A stretch of 64,000 bases of DNA, from contig CAVONI010000002.1 of assembly GCA_963697285.1 (NCBI GenBank), forward strand, positions 558,001-622,000, read 5' to 3'. The stretch comes from JAEUQQ01 sp963697285 (GTDB lineage Bacteria > Acidobacteriota > Vicinamibacteria > Vicinamibacterales > JAFNAJ01). A program made the position numbers and the translations under genes. Under the pieces are notes generated by a model that had not been told where the DNA came from, searched no databases, and saw only the letters and a program-made list of their open reading frames with translations. Below are positions 1-8,447 of the stretch, in pieces (position 1 is the first letter of the stretch; each line of letters opens with the position of its first letter).

Positions 1-6
1 CGTTCG

Positions 7-1008
7 ATGACCTGGGACCGCATCCAGCGCGACTACGCGAAGACGGCCAAGCCGCGCGCCATCGAGGGTGTCGGCGACATCTACCTGATTCGCCCCCTGG
101 GATTCCTCCTGGTCGAAGGGCTCAGGCGGACCCCGGCAACACCGACGTTCGTGTCGATCCTGGCGGTGCTCGCCGGGTGGATGTGCGCCGCGTGCTACTA
201 CGCGTCGGTGCGGAACGGCATGGTGCCGACGCTGGCGGTCGCAGGTGCGTTGGCGATGCTCCTGCACAGCGCACTCGACAGCGCTGACGGGCAACTGGCG
301 CGCCTCCTGGGGAGGAGCACTCCTCTCGGGCGCATCATCGACGGTCTCTGCGACAACCTCGCATTCGGCGCCATCTACGTCGCGATCTGCCTCGGGCACT
401 GGTCTCGCGACCAGCGTTTCCCCGTGGGTGTCGTGGCGCTCGCGCTGCTTGCCGGGGTGTCGCACTCGGTCCAGAGTTCGCTGGTCGAATACGCGCGGAC
501 GCTCTACATGCAATGCGTTCATGGAGCCCGCGACCTCGCGGAGGCGCGCCCCTCGACACGCCCGCGGCAGCGCGACGCGGGCTGGGGTGGCCGGCTGCTC
601 CATGGGCTGCACGGGTTCTACTACCGGCAACAGCGGGCCGTCCTGAGGTCGACCGACACGCTCGAGCAAGCGATCGCCGTGTGGGCGGCCGAGCATCCCC
701 ACCGGTCGCACGCGCTGGCAGAACGGTACGAGGCCAGCCACCGATGGCTGTTGCCATACTGGACGCTGTTCGCCTCGAACGCGCACAAGCTCGGGATCGT
801 GGGGGCGGCCTTCATCCCCTCGTGGCCTGGCGGCTTCTGGAGCGCGCTCGGGATGGCCTGGTATTTCGTCTTCGTGCTCGCCTTGAACCTCGCCGCACCA
901 TTCCTGCTGCTGGCGCAGGCGCGTGCCGACGCGCGACTGATCGCCGATCTCGAGGCACTCGCCGTGCTCCCGTCGACCGAGAGGTCCCGGAATGGACGTC
1001 CGGCATGA
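7..1008 (+). CDS. CDP-alcohol phosphatidyltransferase family membrane protein
   Basis: An integral membrane enzyme of 333 aa that should transfer a phospho-alcohol from a CDP-activated donor. The full family signature is present: D91, D94-G95, A98-R99, then eight residues to G108, D112 and D116. All metal- and CDP-binding aspartates are therefore in place. Hydrophobic segments lie on both sides of the motif. A soluble stretch of about 90 residues (roughly 160-250) is inserted before the last membrane segments, which makes it longer than a typical 200-aa phosphatidyltransferase. Its stop overlaps the start of the nucleotidyltransferase gene (ATGA), so the two are co-translated. The acceptor alcohol is not visible; inositol-phosphate, glycerol-phosphate or another polyol are possible. 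Only 6 bases precede the ATG in this window, so an earlier start outside it cannot be excluded. Confidence 0.85.
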   Translation: MTWDRIQRDYAKTAKPRAIEGVGDIYLIRPLGFLLVEGLRRTPATPTFVSILAVLAGWMCAACYYASVRNGMVPTLAVAGALAMLLHSALDSADGQLARLLGRSTPLGRIIDGLCDNLAFGAIYVAICLGHWSRDQRFPVGVVALALLAGVSHSVQSSLVEYARTLYMQCVHGARDLAEARPSTRPRQRDAGWGGRLLHGLHGFYYRQQRAVLRSTDTLEQAIAVWAAEHPHRSHALAERYEASHRWLLPYWTLFASNAHKLGIVGAAFIPSWPGGFWSALGMAWYFVFVLALNLAAPFLLLAQARADARLIADLEALAVLPSTERSRNGRPA

Positions 1009-1790
1009 GCGCCGTCGATGCCCGGCACGTCGGAGGCGTCACCGATTGCCTCATCATCGCCGCCGGTGATGGCAGTCGGCTCGCGCGACACGGACCATCG
1101 AAACCGCTAGTGCGCGTCGGTGGCGTACCACTGATTGACCGCGTCATGACCACGGCGTCACTGGCCGGACTGCGTCGTTTTCATGTCGTCACGGGTCACC
1201 GCGCCGACGAACTCGAGCAGCACGTGAGCCAGGAAGCCGCCCGCTGCCAACTCGACGTCCACTTCGTACGCAACCGACACTGGGATCAACCAAACGGTGT
1301 ATCGGTGCGATGCGCCGCCGATACGCTGCCCGAACGCTTCGTGCTGCTCATGTCTGACCACCTCTTCGCGGCATCAATGCTCGAGGGTGTGCTCCAGGCA
1401 GGGGTCGACGAGGGTGGCGTGGTTCTCGCTGTCGATCGCAGGGTTGAGGCACATCCGACCGTCGATCTCGACGACGTGACGCGAGCCTTCGTCGAAGGCG
1501 ACCGCCTGTGCGCCATCGGCAAGGGGCTGGTGCCGTACAACGCCTTCGACACAGGTGTCTTCCTCTGCACGCAGGCGATCTTCGCCGCACTCGACGACAG
1601 CAGCCGACACGGCGACGACTCGTTGTCTGGCGGGATTCGAGTGCTGGCATCACGCGGGCGCGTGCGAACGGTCGATGTGGGTGATCACGTCTGGATCGAC
1701 GTCGACGACGACCGGGCGCTCACGTTGGCGGCACGGCTCTTCCCGATCGCGCGGGAGTCGGATTCGTGCCGCCCTCCCGCCACGACGTGA
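1005..1790 (+). CDS. NTP-transferase, probably a cytidylyltransferase for a polyol phosphate
   Basis: A 261-aa soluble nucleotidyltransferase with a Rossmann-like fold. The N-terminal LIIAAGDGSRL loop binds the nucleotide and is followed by the SKPLV lysine motif; MSDH around residue 115 fits the metal/nucleotide-contact position. This is the layout of the family that activates sugar or polyol phosphates. Its four-base overlap with a CDP-alcohol phosphatidyltransferase suggests that it makes the CDP-activated donor, as in the two halves of the fused inositol-1-phosphate cytidylyltransferase / di-inositol-phosphate-phosphate synthase. That pairing is inference; the actual nucleotide and substrate are unknown. 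The ATG at 1005 was chosen over an upstream in-frame start that would lie inside the previous gene. Confidence 0.75.
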   Translation: MSAVDARHVGGVTDCLIIAAGDGSRLARHGPSKPLVRVGGVPLIDRVMTTASLAGLRRFHVVTGHRADELEQHVSQEAARCQLDVHFVRNRHWDQPNGVSVRCAADTLPERFVLLMSDHLFAASMLEGVLQAGVDEGGVVLAVDRRVEAHPTVDLDDVTRAFVEGDRLCAIGKGLVPYNAFDTGVFLCTQAIFAALDDSSRHGDDSLSGGIRVLASRGRVRTVDVGDHVWIDVDDDRALTLAARLFPIARESDSCRPPATT

Positions 1791-4156
1791 TCACGATGGG
1801 AAGGGCCGCGGTGGTCCCCATCGACATGGTGTTCACGTGGGTGGATGGCACCGACCCCGCGCACCTGCGCGAGCGGCGCCGGTGCGAGGCGCACGAGGAC
1901 GCCACCATCGGGCCCGCGACACGTGCCGACGGTCGGCTCGCGGGTCGCTTCGAGCAGGCCGGCGAGATCGTCGCGAGCGTGAACAGCGTGCTCAGGTACC
2001 TCCCGTGGGTCCGCACCGTCTACGTGGTCACCGCGTCGCAGGTACCACCGGTCGATCGGTCGCTGCTCCGGGGTGGCCGCCTGCAGATCGTCGACCACGC
2101 CGACATCGTGCCCGCTGCCTACCTCCCCACCTTCAACAGCCGCGTCGTCGAGTCGTGCCTGCACCGGATTCCCGGCCTGTCGGATGTTTTCCTGTACGAC
2201 AACGACGACTACTTCCACTTCGCACCCGTTGCCCCGAGCGCGTTCGTCGATGCCCTCGACGACGGGCGGTTCGCGCTGCACCTGCACGTGCGGCAGACCG
2301 CGGTACAACGGGCGCTGCACGCGACAGAGTGGCTGTCGCCCATCGGCACGCGCGCTGGCAGCCTTCACGCGATCGGCATCTACAACGCCTACGCGCGGCT
2401 GCGTGGGCCCGCGCACCGCCTGCGGGCGCACGACGTCCTCGTGCCGCGCCACTCGACGCAGGTCATCAGGCGGTCGACGGCCGAACGCCTCGATGCCGAG
2501 TTCGCCGGCCTGCTCGACGCCGACCGCCGCCTCAGGTTCCGCAGCGCCCGCGGCCATCACTACGGCACGCTGCTCTACACCATGGAGAAATACTGGCATC
2601 CGGAAGACCGCCTGCACCGGGCGCTCCGCCTGGATCGGTCAACTGGGTTCCGGATGTTCGACTTCAGGGGAGCGTCGGGCACCAGGCGTGCGACGCGGCT
2701 ATGGCACGGGGTCGCGCGATCACAGGACGCCTTTGCCTGCCTGAATAACCTGCCGCCGTCTGCGGCCGACCGGTTTCGGCAGGTGATGGCGCGGAAGGGA
2801 CTGCTGCCTGACCCAGGCGATCGCGCGCCTGCGGCCGAGGATGCAGGCCCTGCAGCGACCGAGGCACCACGCAAGCGGTTCCTCATGATCTCCCCCTACT
2901 TTCCGCCGATGTCGCGCATCGGCGCGAAGCGTCCCCTTCACCTGAGCCGGCACCTCGCCGCCTTCGGGTGGGCGCCGGTGGTGCTGGCGGCCCCGCCCGG
3001 CGATGAGCACGTCGATGCAGGCTTGCTCGACCAGATCCCCGCCGACATCGTGGTGTCGCGGACGTACGAGAGCGGGTGGCGACGCCGTGCACGCGGCCGC
3101 GGGCGGGCCACCCCCTCGTCGTTCGAGAACGGCGGGACGAGGCGCGTCGCGAGGTGGCCTCTCGTCGGAGGCGATACGGACGTGCTGTCTCCCCTCGACC
3201 GGTACGCTCCAGACGTGCCCGCGTCGGTTCGTCACGCGGTGCAACTCGTCCGGCGTCACGAACTGCAAGCCATCCACGTGATCGGCACGCCCTGGACGGC
3301 GTTGCTGGCGGGGGTGCTGGTCCACCGGGTGACCGGGCGCCCCCTGATCGTCGACCTGCGGGATCCGTGGGCGCTGGACGACGCACGAATGGCGAGGCGG
3401 CCCCGGCTGACGCGCGCGGCGATTCGCGCGCTCGAGGGATTGGTGCTGCGGCGTGCGTCCCGGATCGTCCTGAACACCTCGTCGGCAGCCGAGGCGTACC
3501 GGGCGACGTACGCGGATCGCCTTCCGCCCGAACGCTTCACCTGGGTGAGGAACGCCTTCGATCCAGCGATGTTCAACGAGGGAGTCTCGATGCCGGCCGA
3601 CCGGTTCCGTGTGCTCTACTACGGCCGCTTCCATCGTCACTTCACGCCGGAGCCGCTGCTCGAGGGCTTTCGCCGGTTCCTGGATCGAACCGGCAGCGTC
3701 GCCGACGACGCGCGGCTGACGTTCGTCGGCGGCCTCCGCCCTGCGGATCACGCCTGCCTGCGCGCGCTCCGCCTCGAGGAGCACGCGGAGTGCCCGGGGT
3801 TCGTTCCCTATCGCGACGCCTTGCCGCACCTTCGGCGTGCCCACGCGCTGTGCCTCGTCGTCCCCCCCGAATGTGGACTGCAGATCCCCGGGAAGTTCTA
3901 CGACTACCTGGCGGCGCGGCGGCCCATCCTGGCAATCACCGACAACATCGAGATCCGGGCACTGCTGGAGCAGACCGGTTCGGGCGTGGCGGCCGCGTAC
4001 GGCGACGCTGCCGCCGTCGCCGACCGGTTGTGCGAGTCCTTCGATTGCTTTCGACGTGGAGCCTCGTTCGACCTCGCTCCTGAGCACGCCGCCGCCTTCA
4101 CCGCCCTCGAGCAGGCACGCGCGTTTGCCCAGGTGCTCGACGAGGTCACTGCGTGA
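1766..4156 (+). CDS. Stealth-family phosphotransferase fused to a GT4-like glycosyltransferase
   Basis: A two-part protein of 796 aa. Residues about 18-330 match the Stealth family, which transfers sugar-1-phosphate to a growing exopolysaccharide. Region CR1 is the VFTWVDGTDP motif (residues 22-31), followed by a CR2-like block with YDNDDYFHF near 144-152 and a CR3-like His-rich block around 225-260. Residues about 370-796 are a separate GT-B glycosyltransferase: FLMISPYFPP at its start, a DLRDPW motif, and a C-terminal donor-binding half with PGKFYDYLAARRPI. The N-terminal GTG overlaps the previous gene; an in-frame ATG at 1796 is an alternative start. It sits between the nucleotidyltransferase and the flippase, so it probably builds phosphodiester-linked glycan repeat units at the cytoplasmic face. 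I know Stealth and GT4 as separate proteins, so the fusion is unusual. Confidence 0.8.
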   Translation: MPPSRHDVITMGRAAVVPIDMVFTWVDGTDPAHLRERRRCEAHEDATIGPATRADGRLAGRFEQAGEIVASVNSVLRYLPWVRTVYVVTASQVPPVDRSLLRGGRLQIVDHADIVPAAYLPTFNSRVVESCLHRIPGLSDVFLYDNDDYFHFAPVAPSAFVDALDDGRFALHLHVRQTAVQRALHATEWLSPIGTRAGSLHAIGIYNAYARLRGPAHRLRAHDVLVPRHSTQVIRRSTAERLDAEFAGLLDADRRLRFRSARGHHYGTLLYTMEKYWHPEDRLHRALRLDRSTGFRMFDFRGASGTRRATRLWHGVARSQDAFACLNNLPPSAADRFRQVMARKGLLPDPGDRAPAAEDAGPAATEAPRKRFLMISPYFPPMSRIGAKRPLHLSRHLAAFGWAPVVLAAPPGDEHVDAGLLDQIPADIVVSRTYESGWRRRARGRGRATPSSFENGGTRRVARWPLVGGDTDVLSPLDRYAPDVPASVRHAVQLVRRHELQAIHVIGTPWTALLAGVLVHRVTGRPLIVDLRDPWALDDARMARRPRLTRAAIRALEGLVLRRASRIVLNTSSAAEAYRATYADRLPPERFTWVRNAFDPAMFNEGVSMPADRFRVLYYGRFHRHFTPEPLLEGFRRFLDRTGSVADDARLTFVGGLRPADHACLRALRLEEHAECPGFVPYRDALPHLRRAHALCLVVPPECGLQIPGKFYDYLAARRPILAITDNIEIRALLEQTGSGVAAAYGDAAAVADRLCESFDCFRRGASFDLAPEHAAAFTALEQARAFAQVLDEVTA

Positions 4157-5682
4157 GCGATTCGCCCCAGTTCGCGATCGAGCAGGGCCCGGCGGCGCTT
4201 CCCGACCAACTGCGGTCACGCACCCTCGCGTCGATCTTCTGGATCCTGGCGGCGAACCTCGTCCGCACCGTGGTGCTGTTCCTGCTTCCGGCGGGGCTGG
4301 CGTGGCTGACCGGGCCCGTCGAACTCGGGCTGGCGCAGATCGCGTACAGCGTGTACGTGGTGGCGCTGCCGTTCGTCACGCTTGGTGTGCGCGCAGCGGT
4401 GGTGCAGTGGCCTCGACCGACCCAGGCCTTTCTGTCGTCGGTGTTCTACCTGAACCTGTGTGCCGGCGTCGGCACAGCGGTCGTCCTCAACATCGCTGCG
4501 CCGTGGATCGCGGCGATCGGCCAGGGCGACCCGCGGCTCGAGACCGCCATCCGCTGGATCGGGGTCGCCTGTGCGGTGTCGGCGCTCACCGTGGTGCCAG
4601 CCGCCCGCCTTGCTCGCGAACTCGCCTTCCGCGCGGTCTCGCTGTCGAGCGTCGTAGCGGCGGTGGCCGCCACGATGGTCGGGATCGCGGCCGCCCTCGA
4701 GACGGCGGCCCTGACGGCCGTCGGCTGGGCGGCGGGCACCTATCTCGTCGTGAACACGCTGCTGCTGTGGGGCGTCGGGCGATGGCGTCCGTCGCTGACC
4801 TTCGACCGGGGCGAGGCGCGAGCTGCCCTGCGATTCGGCCTCACCGCCTCGGCGGCGACACTGGCGGGTGGTCTGGCAGGGCACATCGAGCGGTTCCTGA
4901 TCGCGGGGCTCTTCGGTCCGGCGGCGCTCGGCCACTATGGCGCCGCGCGCAACCTCAATCGCGACGCCTTGCGGAACCTGATGACGGTCACCGACAACGT
5001 GCTGCTTCCCGGCCTGGCGACGCTGCAGGCCGATCCCGCCCGGGCCCGGACGTACTACCTGCACGCGCTCCGCTACGAGTGCCTCGTGTTCGCGCCGGCA
5101 ACGGTCTTCGTGCTCGTCTTCTCGCGCGATCTCGTTCTCGCCGTCTACGGCGAGGCGTGGCTCGCGATCGTGCCGCTGGTCCAGGTGCTCACGCCGATGA
5201 CCCTGTTCACCATCACCAACCACACCATCGGGTCGGTGTTCCTCTCGCACGGCCGGCCCGGGCTGCAGTTGCGCTGGACGCTGTTGTCGGTCGTGCTGAC
5301 GGTGGCGTGGGTGGTCGTCGGCGCTCCATGGGGCCTGCTCGGGGCGGTGACGGCCCTGTCGGTCCTCGACGGCGTGGGCTGGATCGTCTCCCATCGCATG
5401 GCGAACGGCGTGCTTGGCCTGTCGTGGACGGCGTTCCTCGGAAACCTCGGAACGCCAGCGATCGCGGCGAGCTGCTTCGGCGCGGCTCTCCTCGCCGCGC
5501 GCAGCCTGGCTGACGGTCGGGCGCCTGCCTCTCCGACGGGCATTGCCGCCACGGTGCTCATGTCGGTCTGCCTGTACGCCGGCATTCTCTACGTCGTCGA
5601 TCGCGCCCTCGCGCGTGACCTGTGGCGAGCACTCAGAGACGTGGCGCGGGCTCCCCTGCTGCCGCACGGTGACCGGGCGTGA
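4153..5682 (+). CDS. Polysaccharide / lipid-linked oligosaccharide flippase (Wzx-like, MOP superfamily)
   Basis: A 509-aa membrane protein with about 12-14 hydrophobic segments from residue 25 to the end. It fits the polysaccharide biosynthesis export family, which flips undecaprenyl-linked repeat units across the inner membrane. It has family-like features, including an RARLAFR-type loop after the fourth or fifth helix and a GxxxLGxYxxAxNL-like stretch around residue 255. The GTG start overlaps the stop of the Stealth-glycosyltransferase gene (GTGA), which implies translational coupling. With that neighbour it forms a plausible synthesis-and-export pair. No polymerase with an obvious Wzy signature is seen; the next gene, a GT-C-like protein, could be one but is not recognisable as such. 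Confidence 0.82.
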   Translation: MSDSPQFAIEQGPAALPDQLRSRTLASIFWILAANLVRTVVLFLLPAGLAWLTGPVELGLAQIAYSVYVVALPFVTLGVRAAVVQWPRPTQAFLSSVFYLNLCAGVGTAVVLNIAAPWIAAIGQGDPRLETAIRWIGVACAVSALTVVPAARLARELAFRAVSLSSVVAAVAATMVGIAAALETAALTAVGWAAGTYLVVNTLLLWGVGRWRPSLTFDRGEARAALRFGLTASAATLAGGLAGHIERFLIAGLFGPAALGHYGAARNLNRDALRNLMTVTDNVLLPGLATLQADPARARTYYLHALRYECLVFAPATVFVLVFSRDLVLAVYGEAWLAIVPLVQVLTPMTLFTITNHTIGSVFLSHGRPGLQLRWTLLSVVLTVAWVVVGAPWGLLGAVTALSVLDGVGWIVSHRMANGVLGLSWTAFLGNLGTPAIAASCFGAALLAARSLADGRAPASPTGIAATVLMSVCLYAGILYVVDRALARDLWRALRDVARAPLLPHGDRA

Positions 5683-5709
5683 CAAGTCGCGCAGGCCGGT
5701 GGTGAGGCG

Positions 5710-7275
5710 ATGAGCCGCGTCAGGGACCTCTCACTCGTCGGGCTGACGCTGGCCCTGCTTGCCGCGATCGCCGTGTCGGGAGGGTGGCGCCTGAACGGCG
5801 ACGCGGCCGTCATGCTGTACGCCGCTGCCCTGCAGTCAGACCTGGGTCACGTCGTCTATCGCGACGTCTTCGACATGAACGCGCCGGGCGCGCATCTCGC
5901 GTTCCGCGCCGTTTACGCCGTAACCGCCGCGACAGACGCAGCCGTCCGCGTGCTCGACATCACCTGCCTGCTGGCGTTGATGGGACTCACGGCGGCGATC
6001 GTCCGTCGCTGGGGACGACGTACGATGTGGTCCAGTGCCGTGCTCGTGGGCCTGATGTACGTCGGGGCTGGCGACGGGTTGAGCCTGCAACGTGAGTTCC
6101 TCCTGCTGATTCCGACGGCGCTGGCGCTGGTGATCGTGTCCGGCGCATCCGAGCGCGTGCACGGCCACCCGGAACGCGTGCTCCGCGCGTTCGTCGCCGG
6201 CATCTGCGTGGGCGTCGCGAGCACCATCAAACCGCAGGCCCTCGCGTTCGTCGTGGTCGTCGTGGTGGCCATGATCGGCGGCAGAGAACGACGTCGCCAC
6301 GTCGCCGACGCGGCGCTCGCCATCCTCGCTGTTGGCGTCGGCGTCGTACTCGCCTGGGTGCCCATCCTGGTGTGGCTGCGGACGCAGGGGGCACTCGAGG
6401 CGTTCGTCGACATCGCGCGGCACTATTGGCCACTCTACGACGCCATCACGCGACAGCCGTATCGCACCATCGACGGCCTGCCGAGAGTGGTGTACCTGCT
6501 CGAGGGCTACGCCTCGGCCCTGGCCGGGCGTCGCGCGTGCTGGTTGGTCGCCGCCCTCGGGGGCGCGTGGGTGTGGCGGGCGACCGCCTCCGAAGGTCGG
6601 CGTCCCGCGGTCCTGCCCTTCGTCACCTTCCTCGTCGTGACGCTGACGTTCCCCGGGATCACGGGGAAGTTCTGGGACTACCACTGGTTGCCGTTCGGCT
6701 ATGCGGCTGCGCTGCTGGCGTCGGTGGCCTGGGCCACGCCGGTGCCGCACGCGGTACGAACCGACCGCCTGGCGGCGCTGGTGATGGTGCTGGCGGTTGT
6801 CGGACTACCGACCCGCGCCTGGGTCGCGGCGCCGCGTCGCGCCGAGGAGTTGCGGCAGACCGACGCACTCGTCGCCTCGCTCCAGCGGGCGCTGCAACCC
6901 GGTGACACCGTGCAGCCGCTCGACTGGACCGGAGTGGCGTTGCACGCGATGCTTCGCACGCGAGCGCCGCTCGCGACGCGATTCCTGGAGGACGTCCACC
7001 TGTACCACCACGCAGGCCACCCCTACATCGAGCGGCTGCGCTCCACGTTGCTCCACGAATGGCACCTGGTCCGTCCGCGGTTCGCGATCCATGTCGAGGC
7101 CCGGGGATGGGCCCAAGGGCCATCGGGGCGCGTGCCTTTCGCTGCTCTCGAGCGTCTGCTTGCGTCGGATTACGTGATCAGGGAACGGGCGAACGGAGTC
7201 ATCCTCTACGAACGGGTCGGCCCGGGAGTCTCAGCGGGCGCGCATAATCCCGAGGCCGCGCCCGCGCGGCGATGA
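5710..7275 (+). CDS. GT-C type membrane glycosyltransferase (PMT/ArnT-like)
   Basis: A 521-aa polytopic membrane protein. After the first helix a loop carries NGD and then YRDVFDMNAPG, the acidic/proline motif typical of the first periplasmic loop in PMT/ArnT/GT39-like GT-C enzymes, which use polyprenyl-phosphate sugars as donors. About ten further hydrophobic segments follow, then a C-terminal soluble domain of about 130 residues facing the periplasm. It begins 27 bases after the flippase and closes the plus-strand polymer operon. Its 3' end overlaps the 3' end of the convergent aminotransferase gene by about 70 bases. Donor and acceptor are unknown. Confidence 0.65.
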   Translation: MSRVRDLSLVGLTLALLAAIAVSGGWRLNGDAAVMLYAAALQSDLGHVVYRDVFDMNAPGAHLAFRAVYAVTAATDAAVRVLDITCLLALMGLTAAIVRRWGRRTMWSSAVLVGLMYVGAGDGLSLQREFLLLIPTALALVIVSGASERVHGHPERVLRAFVAGICVGVASTIKPQALAFVVVVVVAMIGGRERRRHVADAALAILAVGVGVVLAWVPILVWLRTQGALEAFVDIARHYWPLYDAITRQPYRTIDGLPRVVYLLEGYASALAGRRACWLVAALGGAWVWRATASEGRRPAVLPFVTFLVVTLTFPGITGKFWDYHWLPFGYAAALLASVAWATPVPHAVRTDRLAALVMVLAVVGLPTRAWVAAPRRAEELRQTDALVASLQRALQPGDTVQPLDWTGVALHAMLRTRAPLATRFLEDVHLYHHAGHPYIERLRSTLLHEWHLVRPRFAIHVEARGWAQGPSGRVPFAALERLLASDYVIRERANGVILYERVGPGVSAGAHNPEAAPARR

Positions 7276-8447
7276 CAGCGAACGACGTCGAGCACGGCGT
7301 CGATGACGTCGTCCACGTCGCGGTCCTGGAGCCGGGCCGACAGCGGCAGCGAGAGTGTCCGGCCGCCGATCCACTCGGCGTTCGGGAACGCTCCCGGCAC
7401 GTAGCCGTAGCGCGAGCAGTAATACGCGTGCAGGTGCAGCGCGGTGAAGTGGACGCCGACGCCGATGTTGCGCGCCTTGAGCTCGTCGACGAACTGGTTC
7501 CGGTCGATCGTCAGGCGCTCGGGACAGATCAGCAGCGTGTAGAGATGCCTCGCATGCCTGATGCCCGGTTGCTCGGCGGGCGTCACCACCTCGGGGCAAT
7601 CCGCAAAGGCTTCGTTGTACCGCGCCCAGTGGCGTTCCCGCACGACGAGGTTACGCTCGAGGCGCGCCAGTTGGTGCAGCCCGAGTGACGCCTGCAGATC
7701 GGTCATGTTGTACTTGTAGCCAGGCACGATCACTTCGTAGGGGCGGAACCCGTCGGCCGTGTAACGCTTCCACGCGTCGGCATCGAGGCCGTGCAACGAA
7801 CGTACACGCACCTGTTCAGCCCAGTCGCTCCGGTTCGTCGTCAGCATGCCCCCTTCGCCCGTGACCAGGTTCTTGGTCACATAGAAGCTGAATGCCGAGA
7901 TGTGCGCGGCACTGCCGATCTTCAGCGACCCCTGCGCGGCTTCGATGGCATGCGCGGCGTCATCGACCACCACTACCCGGTGACGCTCCGCGATGTCCAT
8001 GAGGCGCACCATGTCGCAGGGCCGACCGCCCAGGTGAACGGGAACGATGGCACGCGTGCGTGGCGTGATGGCCGCCTCCACCGCCTGAGGATCGATGTTC
8101 ATCGTCCGGCGATCGACATCCACGAACACGGGACGTGCCCGGCGGTGTTCCACGACGTTTGCCGTGGCCGGGAACGTCAGCGCCGAGGTGATCACTTCGT
8201 CACCGGCCCCGACGCCCGTGACCTCGAGCGCGAGGTGCAGGGCGGCGGTACAGGAGCTCAGGCCTACCGCATGACGGGCTCCCACGTAGGCCGCGAATCG
8301 CTCCTCGAACAGGTGCGTCTTGGGCCCGGTGCCGAGCCATCCCGACGCGAGCGTGTCGAGCACTTCGGCGACTTCTTCGTCGCCTATCAGCGGTGCGCCG
8401 AACGAAAGGAACGTGTCACGCACGGCGTCCACCCCCGAGGCGTTCAC
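7206..8447 (-). CDS. DegT/DnrJ/EryC1/StrS family PLP-dependent aminotransferase
   Basis: A PLP enzyme of the sugar aminotransferase family, about 413 aa. The Schiff-base lysine is K192 in the motif SFYVTKNLVTGEGG, and the upstream VVVDDAAHAI gives the aspartate that contacts the PLP ring. GPKTHLFEERFA near residue 42 and the C-terminal GVHFTALHLH segment are also family-typical. It probably aminates a keto-sugar nucleotide to give an amino-deoxy sugar for a surface glycan. The start is uncertain: no ATG fits, and the GTG at 8447 gives the usual N-terminus and overlaps the preceding glycosyltransferase gene by about 30 bases; a GTG at 8432 is also possible. It is the last gene of the minus-strand trio. 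Confidence 0.82.
   Translation of the reverse strand: MNASGVDAVRDTFLSFGAPLIGDEEVAEVLDTLASGWLGTGPKTHLFEERFAAYVGARHAVGLSSCTAALHLALEVTGVGAGDEVITSALTFPATANVVEHRRARPVFVDVDRRTMNIDPQAVEAAITPRTRAIVPVHLGGRPCDMVRLMDIAERHRVVVVDDAAHAIEAAQGSLKIGSAAHISAFSFYVTKNLVTGEGGMLTTNRSDWAEQVRVRSLHGLDADAWKRYTADGFRPYEVIVPGYKYNMTDLQASLGLHQLARLERNLVVRERHWARYNEAFADCPEVVTPAEQPGIRHARHLYTLLICPERLTIDRNQFVDELKARNIGVGVHFTALHLHAYYCSRYGYVPGAFPNAEWIGGRTLSLPLSARLQDRDVDDVIDAVLDVVRCHRRAGAASGLCAPAETPGPTRS

Noticed and set aside
4216..5685. A 489-aa open frame on the minus strand opposite the flippase
   Set aside because: Composition is Arg/Gln/His-rich without any domain, while the plus strand has a clear membrane transporter.
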